Below, in pieces: positions 34,739 to 46,324 of a stretch of 64,000 nucleotides of DNA (positions are counted from its first letter, which is position 1; every line of letters starts with the position of its first letter). The notes under the pieces are model-generated. The model was not told where the DNA came from and did not search any database. It saw only the letters and a list, made by a program, of their open reading frames with translations. Made by a program: the position numbers and the translations under genes. Source of the stretch: Gamsiella multidivaricata (Eukaryota > Mortierellomycota > Mortierellomycetes > Mortierellales > Mortierellaceae); assembly GCF_025024155.1 (NCBI RefSeq), contig NW_026251791.1, positions 62,001 to 126,000 of the forward strand, read 5' to 3'.

Positions 34739-36076
34739 AAGAGTTGAACATGTGGTGTCATCGACAGCTGTAACAGTACTATGCAATCGCTCTTTTCATG
34801 ATGTAACAATAAACAAGAAACAGGAAACAGAAGAACCATTGTGGGCGTTTATTGTCGAAGCAAAAGCAAAGAAATGAGAGCGAGGTATCAGCGCCTTTTG
34901 CTCAGGAGCACTCTTCATCTCTTCCCTGCTCTACGTGGTGTTGCCCACAGCAACGCCTGTACCCCCTACACCTTCCATTTGGAGGTTGTAACACAACGTG
35001 TCCCTACCCAGTCCATCCTGTCTAGGGTTCAGGTCTACGCGCCATGCCATAGCTTGAAGTGGGCTCTGATTGATGACCAAATAATGGTCCTTGGTCCTTT
35101 GTAGCGGAGCGCGACGCTCATAAGAGCCTCCGCGATATTTTGTTGAAAAAAAAAAAAAAAAAAGCTGATGTGTGGCTGCTGTGGACTGACAGAAAAATAG
35201 CAGGGGCAATCAACATCGAGTTACTCCAAAAAAAAAGGGGGGATATTTTTGGCATATCTCTTCAGCTCCAAAGGATGGTCCTTGTGCTGCAATGTATAAC
35301 CTTATCTTCGTTCACTGGTTCATTCGCTGCTGGCAGGTGGTTGGTCTGGTCTGGCCTCCTTCCTTCTTCCTGCTTTGTTCATTCGTGCGCCTTTTTATCT
35401 ACCTGGTTGACCCACCAGGCGCCTTTCAGCTATTGATACAGCTGATGCACATGCGTACAAGCGAGTGTGAAAGAGACGTTGTAAATGTGCCATGGTGAAT
35501 GTGCTAGTGAGACAGATCATGTAATCGTCATGGTCATGCAGCAGAGTGAGTAGAACCGGACTAGCGCTCAACTGTCAGTGAAGTTGTGCTGCCGATGGAG
35601 AATACCCGTCCACACTCATGTCTGTACTTCACAGATAGTTGCCTAAACCCAATGCGAAATAAGGTTTCAAATGGTAAGAACTCACATAAAATGATGCACT
35701 CTTAGAGTAAGGGAAAGATGGCCGCGCTCTCAAGTGTATTACTCCGATCTCTCGTTTTATTTTGTGGGCTACAGCAGACGGATCCGGATACCTCTTTGTC
35801 CTCTTCTTCTCCCTCATTCTTTCTTTTCCTCTTCTCTTCTTCTCCACTCCTCCTTTGACCCTTGACCCTTAATCCTTGACCATTCACCATTAACTCTTGT
35901 TCCTGTCCACTGTCTCGCTGCGCTCCTCTCTGATTCGCTTCTTTTCTGTACCTGGATCCCACAGCGGGTTTTACCGCAAGCCAACCAACTGACTTCACAG
36001 AACCATTCGATAAACCACAGCCGTCCTTTACACCGCGGGACTATTGAGTCAGCAAGAAAGCACACACAACATTATC
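34739..36076. other. Intergenic: UFD1 3' UTR and CSC1-like promoter
   Basis: About 1.3 kb with no supported gene. AATAAA at 34808-34813 fits UFD1. There are A runs at 35143-35163 and 35229-35237. A strongly C/T-rich tract (about 35795-35885) lies upstream of the channel gene and is probably its promoter or leader. Confidence 0.55.
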
Positions 36077-39000
36077 ATGTCTAGTACAAATACGCAAACC
36101 ACAAATGCCTCCATCAGCACCTTCACCTCTGCCTTGCTCTTCAACGCAGCTGTTGGTGCCGGTGTCTTTGTCGCCTTTAGCATCGTTCGTCACTGGAACA
36201 AGAAAGTCTACCAGCCCAGGACATACCTCGTCAGTGAAAAGTACGCTCCCTTCTCTCGTAGCTTGTCAATCGCTGCTTATGTTGACATCACCTTGCAAGG
36301 AATAATAGTCAGCCAACTGTATCCCAATGCGCCATCGCGACTAACTAAATTGTCTGTACGACCTTGTACGTTCATACTTGAATGTTTGTTGTATTAGTGT
36401 GAGATCCCCAGAATTGCCTAAAGGCCCCCTCAGTTGGATATCGGCCTCATTTTCAGTCCCGGACCATGTCCTTGTGGAACGCATCGGCCTGGATGCGTAC
36501 ATGTTCCTACGCTTCTTAAGAATGGCTGCGTAAGTGTTAGCTCTTTTCCTTTCATCCCCATCGAAAGACGACAACAAGACGTTTATGGGGTCTCTAGATC
36601 ATCTGCGTCACCATGCTAACAGCCCCCATTATGATTTGTCCACTTTAGCATCCTCTTCTCCGGATTTTCTTTGTTGGCCATCCCTATTCTCATTCCACTC
36701 AATGTCATCAACAGTGGCAATGCGACCGGACAGGATACCAATGGCACCAACGATACCGTTGCGACCGGACTGGATACGATGACACTTGCAAATGTCAAAG
36801 CGAGCTGGCGTCTCTGGTTTCACCTTGTGCTGACCATCCTCTTTTGCGGTAAGTTCACGATCACTTAAGCTCTCTCGTATGATATCAATGGATTTTAAGA
36901 ACAGTGATTAATGGTCCCTTTTGCCCGATCCTTAGGAGCGACAATCGCCATGTTGTGGAAAGAAATGCAAGAGTACACCCGCCGTCGTCATGCCTATCTG
37001 ATGAGTGAGAAGCACGCAAAGACTCCTCAGTCGACGACAATTCTGGTCACTGCCATCCCTAGCGAACTTGAAACGGAGGAATCCCTGTACAACATTTTCA
37101 ACCGCTTCCCTGGAGGCGTGCGTTCGATCTGGTTGAACAGGTAAGGGAGACAGGACATGAGACATCGTTTTCTTTATTGTGCTTGCTGTGGACACAGCAC
37201 TTCTTTGAAGCCAGACTGACCAACGAACTCGCTCTCTCTTTTGAACACCGTCTGACTGTAGGGACCCGAAAAAGTTGGCTGCACTGTGCAAGGAGCGCGA
37301 TGCAACGGCAATCAAATTGGAGACAGCCGAGTACAACTACATTCGGTCGGCCTACGGCCAAAAGAACAAAAAGGATCCGGAAGTCAAGGAGCCCCAGCGT
37401 CCCATCGGCAGGACATCGAGCATTCCCTTTGTCGGACCCAAGGTGGACTTGATTGATTTTTATACTAAACGACTTTCGGAGCTTAACCACGAGATCGAAA
37501 CGCTTCGTCAGGGTGGCTCGCCCACCTCACTCAACTCGGCGTTCATCCGGTTCCACACCCAATTCGGCGCTCACAGTGCAGTCCAAACCGTCGTGCACCC
37601 AACACCGTTCCGCATGGCTCCCATGTATGTCGAGGTCTCCCCGCTGGATGTTGTGTGGGACAACATGAGCCTTGATACTATCAACAAGAAGGGACGTACC
37701 TTTATCTCCTTGGCTGCAGCCACTGCGCTCATTCTTCTGTGGTCTTTCCCAGTCCTGTTCGTGTCAGGTATTGCCAACATCGATGCCCTGATCAAGCTCC
37801 TGCCGTTCCTGTCGTTCCTCAAGAGTCTGCCAACCAAAGTCCTTGGTATCATCCAGGGTATTTTGCCTCCACTTTTTTTGGCCATCCTAATGGCGCTCCT
37901 GCCCGTAGTCCTGACTATGATGTCGACGTTCGAGGGCCATGTGCGACACAGCGATATTACTCTTGCTCTCATGTCCAAATACTTTTTCTTCCTTATCGTC
38001 AACGTCCTGCTCCTGTCGACCTTGTCTGGAGGAATCATCAATATGTTCAAGGAGCTCAACGAAGGAAACTTTAGTTTCACCCAGATCGTCAACATTCTCG
38101 CGGGAAGTTTGCCAAAAGCCTCGACGTTCTTCGTGACATATGCCCTTCTCCAGGGTCTAACCGGACCAATGATGGAGCTGCTGCAGATCGCGCCGTTTAT
38201 CCTCAACATTTTGTTCACTAAGCTGCTCGCCAAGAGTCCTCGCCAGATCTGGAACGTTCAGGGTCGCCTCAACTCTGTGAACTACGGCATTCTCTTCCCG
38301 CAGATGATTCTGATGTTCTGTATCGGCATCCTGTACTCAACCTTGGCGCCTCTGATCCTGCCCTTTGTCACGTTCTTTTTCACGATGTTTTACTTCGTCT
38401 ACCGCCACCAATTCCTGTACGTGTATATGCAGCCGGTCGAGACGGGTGGTCTAGCCTTTCCGCTCGCGGTCAAGCAAGTCTACGCTGGCATTTTCATCTT
38501 TGAGGTGACAGTATTCGGAATCTTCTTGGGAAAGAAAGCCGCAATGAACACCACTCCGCACCTTGTCCTTTTACTTCTCCTGATTGTCGCCACGGCTATC
38601 TCGTTGGTCAACTTGAAACAAGCTTATAATCCACTGATCACCTATCTGCCTGTCGCTCTCTTCTCCAAGGATCTGGAGATGGACAAGAATGGCATTGTCA
38701 AGAATAACGGAAGCAGGTCTGCTCTTACTGTGGCCGTGCAGGATGAAGAGGCAGCCATCGGAGAGAAGGGAGAGAAGGGATCAGTCGTTGCGCTGGATAC
38801 TTTTCCAGCGGGAAGGCAAGACAGGTACACTGAAAAGCCATCCATGCTCGGTGTGGGCAAACAAGAGTACGATGAGACCGCAGAGGTATCGTCTTGCATG
38901 CCAGCTGTACCAACACCCAATCCTTCCGAAATCGATGCCGCCTCGTTCACTCGGCATTCGCTCCACCCATCCATGCACCCGTCCGCCGATGTTCGCAGAG

Positions 39001-39320
39001 ATAGACCTGTCTCGTTTGTGGCTAGTACTCACGAAGACGTTGCCGCGCAGTCGATCCATGAGGACGAAGACCCGGAGCTGAGACGGTTGCAGGAGCAGGC
39101 CTACTGCCACCCTGCCATCTATAGTCAACAGACCCCAATTTGGCTGCCCGTGGATGAGCGAGGATTGGTCTCGCAGGAGAGCTCCAGGCTGGCGAACGAG
39201 GGCATCATTGTGGCGACGACAGGAGCGGGATTGGATCCCCTCACAGCCAAGGCCAATGTCAGTGGCATTGTCTATGCGCCAGGCGAGGAGACGCGTTACC
39301 GTCTCGAGCGCGGCATGTAA
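36077..39320 (+). CDS. CSC1/TMEM63-type (DUF221) stress-gated cation channel
   Basis: This family forms osmosensitive, calcium-permeable channels in the plasma membrane or endomembranes (yeast Csc1, Rsn1, Phm7). Exons are 36077-36240, 36398-36529, 36649-36848, 36936-37140 and 37262-39320, giving 919 aa. An N-terminal membrane segment (ALLFNAAVGAGVFVAFSIV) is followed by RTYLVSE. Two more helices follow (SGFSLLAIPILIPLNVI and WFHLVLTILFCGATIAML). The cytosolic RRM-like region opens with TILVTAIPSELETEESLYNIF. The 7-TM core holds FISLAAATALILLWSFPVLF, the pore-lining stretches around LPPLFLAILMALLPVVLTMMS and IAPFILNILFTKLLAKSPRQIW, and YVYRHQFLYVY-type segments. The C-terminal 200 residues are charged and probably regulatory. 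Which of the several fungal paralogs it matches cannot be told here. Confidence 0.93.
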
Positions 39321-42290
39321 AAGTCGTGTTCTTTAGGAGGACTGAACTATTTCGGCATCGAACCCACTCTATCGTGATCTAATGCAGATATAATAAACGA
39401 AAGATATTCGTCGTTCCTGAACGATGTACACCCCCATCTTCTGAAGGTGAGCGAACAAAGAACTGATCGCATGTAGATCGCCACCCAAAAACACCACGAT
39501 ACCTGGCAAGCAATTACTGCGTGCCTCTTGTAGTTTAAAACATTTTGAACATTTGCGGCCTCCAAAAGTAAAAATAAAAAAATATCACAGGCAGAAATCG
39601 CCAGGCGAGTTGGATTGGCAACAGTAACGGTAGCGGCAATAAGAGTCGCGCGAAGCGGCTGCTCATAGAGCTGAAGGGTGTCAGAATGTCCATCACAACG
39701 ACATGCCGGCTCAGCTGAATTCATAATTATTAAGAGGCGCGGTCACGGTGCTTACAGCCATTGAGATCCGGCTTGGCGAAGTAGGTTATACGTGTACGCG
39801 TTCAGCATCCTCAGGATGTAGCAAATCTTGTTGCTATCAAAGCTCGGCACGAACCCCCTCAACGTTGTTTGTCTCTAAAAATACCTTGCCCAATTCGCTA
39901 CTTCTTACTTCATGTCAAACTAACCAAGGCCATGAATCATAAAGACACGACGACCTTTTAGCTAAGTTTCAAATGTTAAAACCGTGCACTGGATGGTCTG
40001 TCACAATAATGATGTCTCAATCGTGGAGCATTGGCCTCAGCATTGCTTTTTTTTTTTTTAAGTCTAGATCCCCTCGCACGAAAAGGTCGCGGGCGCCTAG
40101 AGTTCAGATGGCGTTATGGTCTCAGAAGCCTGATAGTCGAAGCACGAATTGCTGGGGGAAGGACCTGAGGTCTCCAGGGAGGAAACTTCAAGCGCAATTT
40201 GGAGCATTTGGAAGAGAACAGCTGGACCTCCGCACTTTGCTCATTGAGATACGCGGCTCTACATATTAGTATTTAGCATTATTAACAACCTCATAAAGGA
40301 TGGAGGAGCAATGGAATGCTCGTACGGAATGTTGGTGAGAAGCGCATTTAAGAGCAGAAGTTAAAAAATTGAGGCCTTTGATGGCCCTGGACAGCTAAGT
40401 TATTCATTGTTCACGACAGTGTATCGTTTTTCTTTACCTCCTTTTTTTTCAGAATATATGATTTTACGACGACCTTGACTACATACAATATTGGTAGTGA
40501 CAAACACGCATTTTCCCTTCTGAATAAGTTTATACACATTGGAACGACGACGACGTGATTACAAGAGGCCTCCAGCCGCCAGCAATACAGTTTTTTTTTT
40601 TGGCCGTATACCGCAACTAGTGCATATGTATATATAGTTTTTAGAGTAATAAAATAAAAATGTGGTTGCCGCCATTCTTATCCATCTCTTCTCCCCCCCC
40701 CTCTCTAGTTTTTTTATGCGAGGATGTCGCGATGCTCAGCACATGTTCTATCGAGAGGGCCCAGACTCTGGGCACTTTTGGACTCTACTAGACTACATGT
40801 ATTCCTCCTCGAAGCTCTTTACGCAATTATAACTATGTAGCTGCCCTTTAATCTTGCACTACATATGAAAGGCGCTCTCTGAATTCCGTATTCAAGGGCC
40901 CTTGCAGGGTCCATGCGAGTACGCGACTATGTCTCTTTAGTAAATAAAAGAAATCTTCCGGATAGTAAAATAAACAAGGCCATTAATATGTATTGACACT
41001 GTGGCTCTCCAGGGGGGGGGGGAGGGAAAGAGGGGAAGAGGAGCGCGCAGATCTCAAAGACGAACGGTTTTTATGGCTCCATCCATCAATGAATTGAATA
41101 CATCCAGAAAAAATTGCCGGAGTAATCTTAGAGAGGAAAAGATCGCAACACTCCCGTGCAAAGCATTCAGGCGCATAGTTGGATGTATAAAAATGTGCTG
41201 AACCATTGAAGAAATGAACAGATGGACAAATAAACAATTGAACAATTGAACAGTTGAACAAGGGTGGAGAAGCGTGTGCTGTATGCATGCAAGGTTCTAG
41301 AAAGCTATGATCCAAGGGTGAAGATTGTGTCTATAGACTACCAGGGGCGCCCATGGGGGAGAGACTATAAGTTGCTCCGCAAGCAAGCCAGGAGGAGATA
41401 GAGTTTTTTTTTTTTAAGGCTTCGCCCCATTACTAAGGAACTAGGACAGTGGTCAGTCCAGTCCATAATTCACGCAAACTGGCTAGAGGGGGTACGGAGG
41501 GGATCAACCAGCTAACGGATAGATCCTGTCAGCTAGTCCAGTATAGTTCATCACCTCCCCTGGACTAATATTTGTTGCAAGGTCTATGATGCATTGTTTT
41601 GTTTTGTTTTGTAGATGAGCGTGTAGTCTGTAGTCTATACGCAAAACGAAGCCGTTGACAACAAAAAAAAGGGGAGAGGGGAAGGAGGAGTTGCTGCACT
41701 CAGCCAGGGTTTTGCTAGCCAGGGCTACAGCTGCAGAGCCAAGAGTGTATGGGGCGATGTAGTCTGGGTTCGTTCCGCTTGTCCGCACCCTCGATCCTGC
41801 CATTCTTAGCGGGGGATGGCGAGAGAAGGAGGACGAGAGAAAGGGCACCTCTTCTATTGAATGGTGTGGGTGTGTCTTACAGCAGACGAAATGTCATATC
41901 CAATCTAGTTGCAGCATCCAATTGCTTTCATTCGTTTCTGCACACGTCCAAAGTGAACTCTGTAGATCCTATGTAGTCTTGTACCGTTTCTTCAAAGTAG
42001 TCCTCCTAAAAGAGCTCCTCCCTCATCGTCGAATGAAATCAAATCGAATCGAATCTAATCATACTAAACCAAATCGTTCATTTCAGTCCATCCTCTTCCT
42101 ACACCTTTTCTCCATCTCCATAGAAACGGCCTTCTCGCTGTCGTTCCCAGACTTCACTCATCCATTTTCTCATGCTGATATTCACTTGCCACCAAATTAA
42201 GCTATTGTTATCACGGACTACCATCGCAACTACTACAACAACAACACCAACACCAACTTCACCAACTTCACCACCTTCAGCAATAGCATC
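39321..42290. other. Long stretch without a recognisable gene, upstream of the zinc-finger regulator
   Basis: Nearly 3 kb. It holds an AATAAA for the channel gene (39392-39397) and many short T, A, G and C homopolymers: T run near 40051, C run near 40694, G run near 41012, T run near 41405. There are only short frames without motifs on either strand. I checked for tRNA-like T-arms and found none. Part is likely the extended promoter and 5' UTR of the regulator, since the last 200 bases are rich in C, A and T with CAACAACAACAC-type repeats just before the ATG. Confidence 0.5.
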
Positions 42291-43083
42291 ATGAGCCCTT
42301 GTTACCCCAAGCCCCTCTCGTCTTCCTCACCTCGCAAACCAATCAGCGCCGCATATACTCCACCTTTGCCTTCCTCTTATCACTCCTCCACCACCTATAC
42401 TCCATGGCCCTCCAACATGTCACACAACAGCGCCTCTTCATCCTCGTCATTATCATCCTGCTGCACCACACCACAGACGCCAAATACGACCATTGCAACG
42501 ACCCTCGCCCTAGCCGCTTTGACCGAATCAACGGACTGCTATGAGGAGCCCATGTCCGAACAAAATCCGCTGCCAGAGCTCATCAATGGTCTCACCCAGG
42601 CCGAGATCGAACGCTGTATCATCGAGTCGACGCTCAGGGAAGGCATGAGTTCGACTTGCTGTCAAGATCTAGTCCCTCAAGGGACTGTCCTCTCTGCATT
42701 GCTGGACAAGATCGCGTCAATTACTTCGACAGGGACACCGATAATGTCTCCATGTAAGGGAGGCTTTCTCCTCACGGACAGCCCAGCTGCATCGATTGCA
42801 TGTTGTGCCGAACACGCCAAGGTTCTCGAGAGGTCTGGTAGTAGGATCAGGGGCAGGAGTACGAGCACGGGCATCAGTGACTGCAGCTACAGCAACAACA
42901 GCAACAGCAACAGCAGCAGAAATGACAGCAGGAGTGGCAGCTGCTGTCTAGCCAATGGCATTGACAGTACGATGACGGATGTACAGGAACTGATTATGAC
43001 CTGTAAGGCATCATCTACGACACAGCAGCAGCAGCAGCAGCAGCAAGAAAGAAAACAGTGTCAGCGTCAACAACAACAATACC

Positions 43084-43120
<37 letters not shown>

Positions 43121-45890
43121 GCAGCAGCAGCTACTAGAAGCCATTGTGGCGGCAGCTTCATCCGAGGTAGCCAATGATGGGATGGTATGGAGCGTGGCCT
43201 TGGACGAAAAGACTCCCACGGCTTTGTGGTCGTCGCAGGCGGGAGTATCGTCGTGCTCTCACCCATCTCCAGTGACGCAGATTCAGGGGTTTCAGGAACA
43301 GGGCATGGTTGCACCAGGGCCTTTACTGTTTCCGACGGGTTCCTGCTCACCATTGGCCATGACAGATGGGTAAGTGTATAACAGCAGAGGGGCAAGAGGA
43401 AGAAAAGGCTATTCTTTACGTTGTCTGTATACACATTTTCCTGTGAACTATAAGAAGAGGGCAAAAGGAAAAAAGGAGAAAGAGAAGACCTCATTTAAAT
43501 TCCGAGGCCATCCCTTTTTTGGCACAAGAGCAAGAACGTTAATTTCCTGTGTCTTTGTGCGTCTTCTGAGCATGTAATAATGCACAACATCATCAGCACA
43601 AACTAAACAAACTAAACTGCAGCACCAACAAACCCCTTGTTGATCTTTCTTCCTTTCACACAGAATTGTCAGCGTTTATGGTTCATTTTCCACCTCAGTT
43701 TCTCTTTATTTATTATTATTATTTTTATAGGATCTCTTTTTTTTCCATACTTCATGGGGTCATGTTTGCGAAATGCAGAAAGTGGGAGCGAGGGAGGGGG
43801 AGTGGAAAAGAGGGACAAAAAACATATAAAGATAATGAGGCCGGAGAATTTCCCATTTACAATAGACAATAGACAGGGAAACAGCAATAAGCACAGGTGC
43901 AGGAATAGGCAGAGGAATAGGGAGCGGCAATAGGAATATGAATTGGAACAGGACGTCTGTAGGGTTCAGTCTCTCCTGCTTGCCACTCACTCCGCTTTGC
44001 TATCGAATCTTTTTTTCATTCTAATTGAACGCTCTCTGACTCGCCTTTGGCTCTGTCGATCTCTAACTTTGTCTGCATAGATGCTACGCGACCATTGGCC
44101 CCATCTCTCCTGCCGGGGTTCCACCTGGCCCAGGTCCCCTTGGTCCAGCGCCGGGCCCACCTCTTCTGCACCCACCCTCGCACTCAATCTTTGGCCCTTC
44201 TGTCGCCGTTGCCGTTGCCGTCGCCCCCAGCATCGCTCCCGCAACGGCTTCTACCTCCACGACCACAATGGCCACAATGGCCACAACTGCAGCACCAGCA
44301 TCAGCACCCGCACCCGCACCAGCTACTGCCCCTCCTGCTCCTCCTGCTCCTCCGTCTTCATCTTATTCTGCTTCTTCTGGGCCCTGCTCTTCTGTCTCCG
44401 CCGCAGCTGCTCCTGGTAGCTGCAGCACCGACAGGAACAATATTAAATTCTGCAACACCACCAGCGTCATTTCTTCCCCCAGATGTAACACAGCTTCTTC
44501 GTCCTGTTCTTCATCTCCGCGTTCATCCCTATCTTCAACCTCGTCTTTGTCTTTGTCTTTGCCGTTGTCTTCGTCTTCATCCTCGCTATCGTCCTTTTCT
44601 CCTTGTTCCTCTGTGTCACCAGACGATCCTCCCCCCCATCTGCCCTCCACTCTACTGCGATCGCCATTCTCCCCACCGATTCACTATCACCATTCCCCAT
44701 CCCCGCTTGCTTCATCCACACCACTGCCACCAGATTGCACAGACGTTGACATGGACGCAGACATGTCACACTCGGCCATCCTTCTCAATCATAGTCATGG
44801 CGCCCGCTGTCTCTGGGCTGGATGCCACGCCCACCTAGCGACCGTGGTCGATCTCTGGACCCATCTGATCGAACTTCATGTCCCCGTCCAAAACAGTGTC
44901 CCCATCCTCTGTGAGTGGGACTCATGTTGGACCCAGCACATGCACAGCGAGCAACTGCTTTGGCACCTGCGACTGAATCATCATCTAGTCCCGTCATCTG
45001 TACCACAACAGCCATCATTATTCATGGAAATGAATTACTCTCCACCCGTCTCTTCTCCCCTTCATTTTCCCGCCCATTCTTCAGCCCCAATGCGTCTACC
45101 TGTGCCCACGCCTGCCTCCTTACCCCCCATGGGCTCTCCTACCTCCAACGGCGCTATCTCAGCTGGTCTGGGACAGCCAGGTCCGTCCTTCTGGGATACC
45201 ACCTCATCCGAGCCCCTTCAGTACATCATCAAGCAAGAAGAGTCCTACAGTCTAACCTTGGATCAAGAGCGCATGCTTCGACAAGAACAACATCACCCCT
45301 GTCTCTGGCAGGGTTGCCGCCTCTCATTCCCGAACTTCGAGACCCTGACGAGCCATCTGAGCGAGGAGCACATCGGTATGGGCAAGAGCGAATACATCTG
45401 CGAATGGGCCAACTGTGACCGACAGGGTCGCGGATTCGGTCAACGTCAAAAGGCAATGCGTCACATCCAGACCCACACTGGCGATAAGCCCTTCCAATGT
45501 CAGGTCTGTCAGAAGCGGTTCTCGGAGGCGAACATCATGGCGCAGCATATGAGGACACACACGGGCGAGAAGCCCTTCAAGTGCACCGAGCCGGGTTGCG
45601 GACGACAGTTTTCAATCTCGGGCGCATTGACCATCCATCGAAGGGTCCACACGGGCGAGAAGCCGTTCAAGTGTAAATTCGACGGTTGCGACAAGTGGTT
45701 TGCGGAATCATCGAATCTGACCAAGCATCTGAGGGTCCATACGGGCGAGCGGCCGTTCCAGTGCCCGTACGTCGGATGCGACAAGCGCTTCTCGAGACCG
45801 GATCAGGTCACGAGGCACAAGAAGACCCATCTGACCGATAATGAGAGAATGGCTATGATGAAGGCCGAGAGAGGCCTGCACTCTAGATGA
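42291..45890 (+). CDS. C2H2 zinc-finger transcription factor, ZAP1-like (eight fingers)
   Basis: A nuclear DNA-binding regulator. The finger arrangement resembles yeast Zap1, which activates zinc uptake under zinc limitation. Exons are 42291-43369 and 44081-45890, giving 962 aa. The first about 600 residues are disordered and rich in S, T, P and A, with a polyQ tract (residues about 245-281) encoded by CAA and CAG. Two separated fingers come first (CLWAGC, residue 603, and CEWDSC), like the zinc-sensing pair of Zap1. Six follow: CLWQGC, CEWANC, CQVC, CTEPGC, CKFDGC and CPYVGC, the last five joined by TGEKPF-type linkers. Zap1 has seven fingers; the eighth here ([19 protein letters not shown]) is extra at the C-terminus. 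The intron is 711 nt. AATAAA (45935-45940) and A29 (45977-46005) follow the stop. The target, zinc, is inferred. Confidence 0.85.
43022..43130. repeat. CAG/CAA repeat encoding polyglutamine
   Basis: A run of CAG codons, a short interruption (ERKQCQR), then mixed CAA and CAG codons. It is translated in frame as polyQ in the zinc-finger regulator and is likely length-variable. Confidence 0.9.
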
Positions 45891-45976
45891 AGTTGATCAG
45901 CGCGAGCAAAAACAGAGCAGACACTCACACACATAATAAAACAAGATGCCCTGGAGGCAGTTTTGTGAGCAGCAAG

Positions 45977-46009
<33 letters not shown>

Positions 46010-46324
46010 CATAGATTAACATAACAGAGCGCGACATAGTTTTGTCGTCAACAAGTATCCTGCATGACCGAGTTCAATGTTTATGTTTTTGTTCAAAGTG
46101 TCCCATCCAGTGAGAGTGAGGGTCTTCATCTCATCGTTCTCTGCCGTAATATGTACGAATTGCGAAAACCATATTTCTGAAGAGCACATGTACAGAATAC
46201 AAACATACTTTTGTTAAATTTGTGGAAAAGAGAAAAGGTTGTCTAATAATGCTCTGATGAGGAATTAATAAAACACAAGAAGGAAGAGACAGAAAAATGA
46301 CTAAAGAGAGGAGTGCGAACAGGA
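45891..46324. other. Convergent 3' ends of the ZAP1-like and CofD-like genes
   Basis: 434 bases with no gene. They contain AATAAA at 45935-45940 and a 29-base A run at 45977-46005, then AT-rich sequence leading to the CofD-like stop at 46325. Confidence 0.55.
45977..46005. repeat. Poly(A) run of 29
   Basis: A homopolymer 86 bases downstream of the zinc-finger stop codon and 36 bases after an AATAAA. Confidence 0.85.

Noticed and set aside
45935..46005. AATAAA followed by A29, as in a retroposed mRNA end.
   Set aside because: The gene has a normal 711-nt intron, and long A or T runs occur many times in this window (3367, 11525, 35143), so retroposition is not supported.
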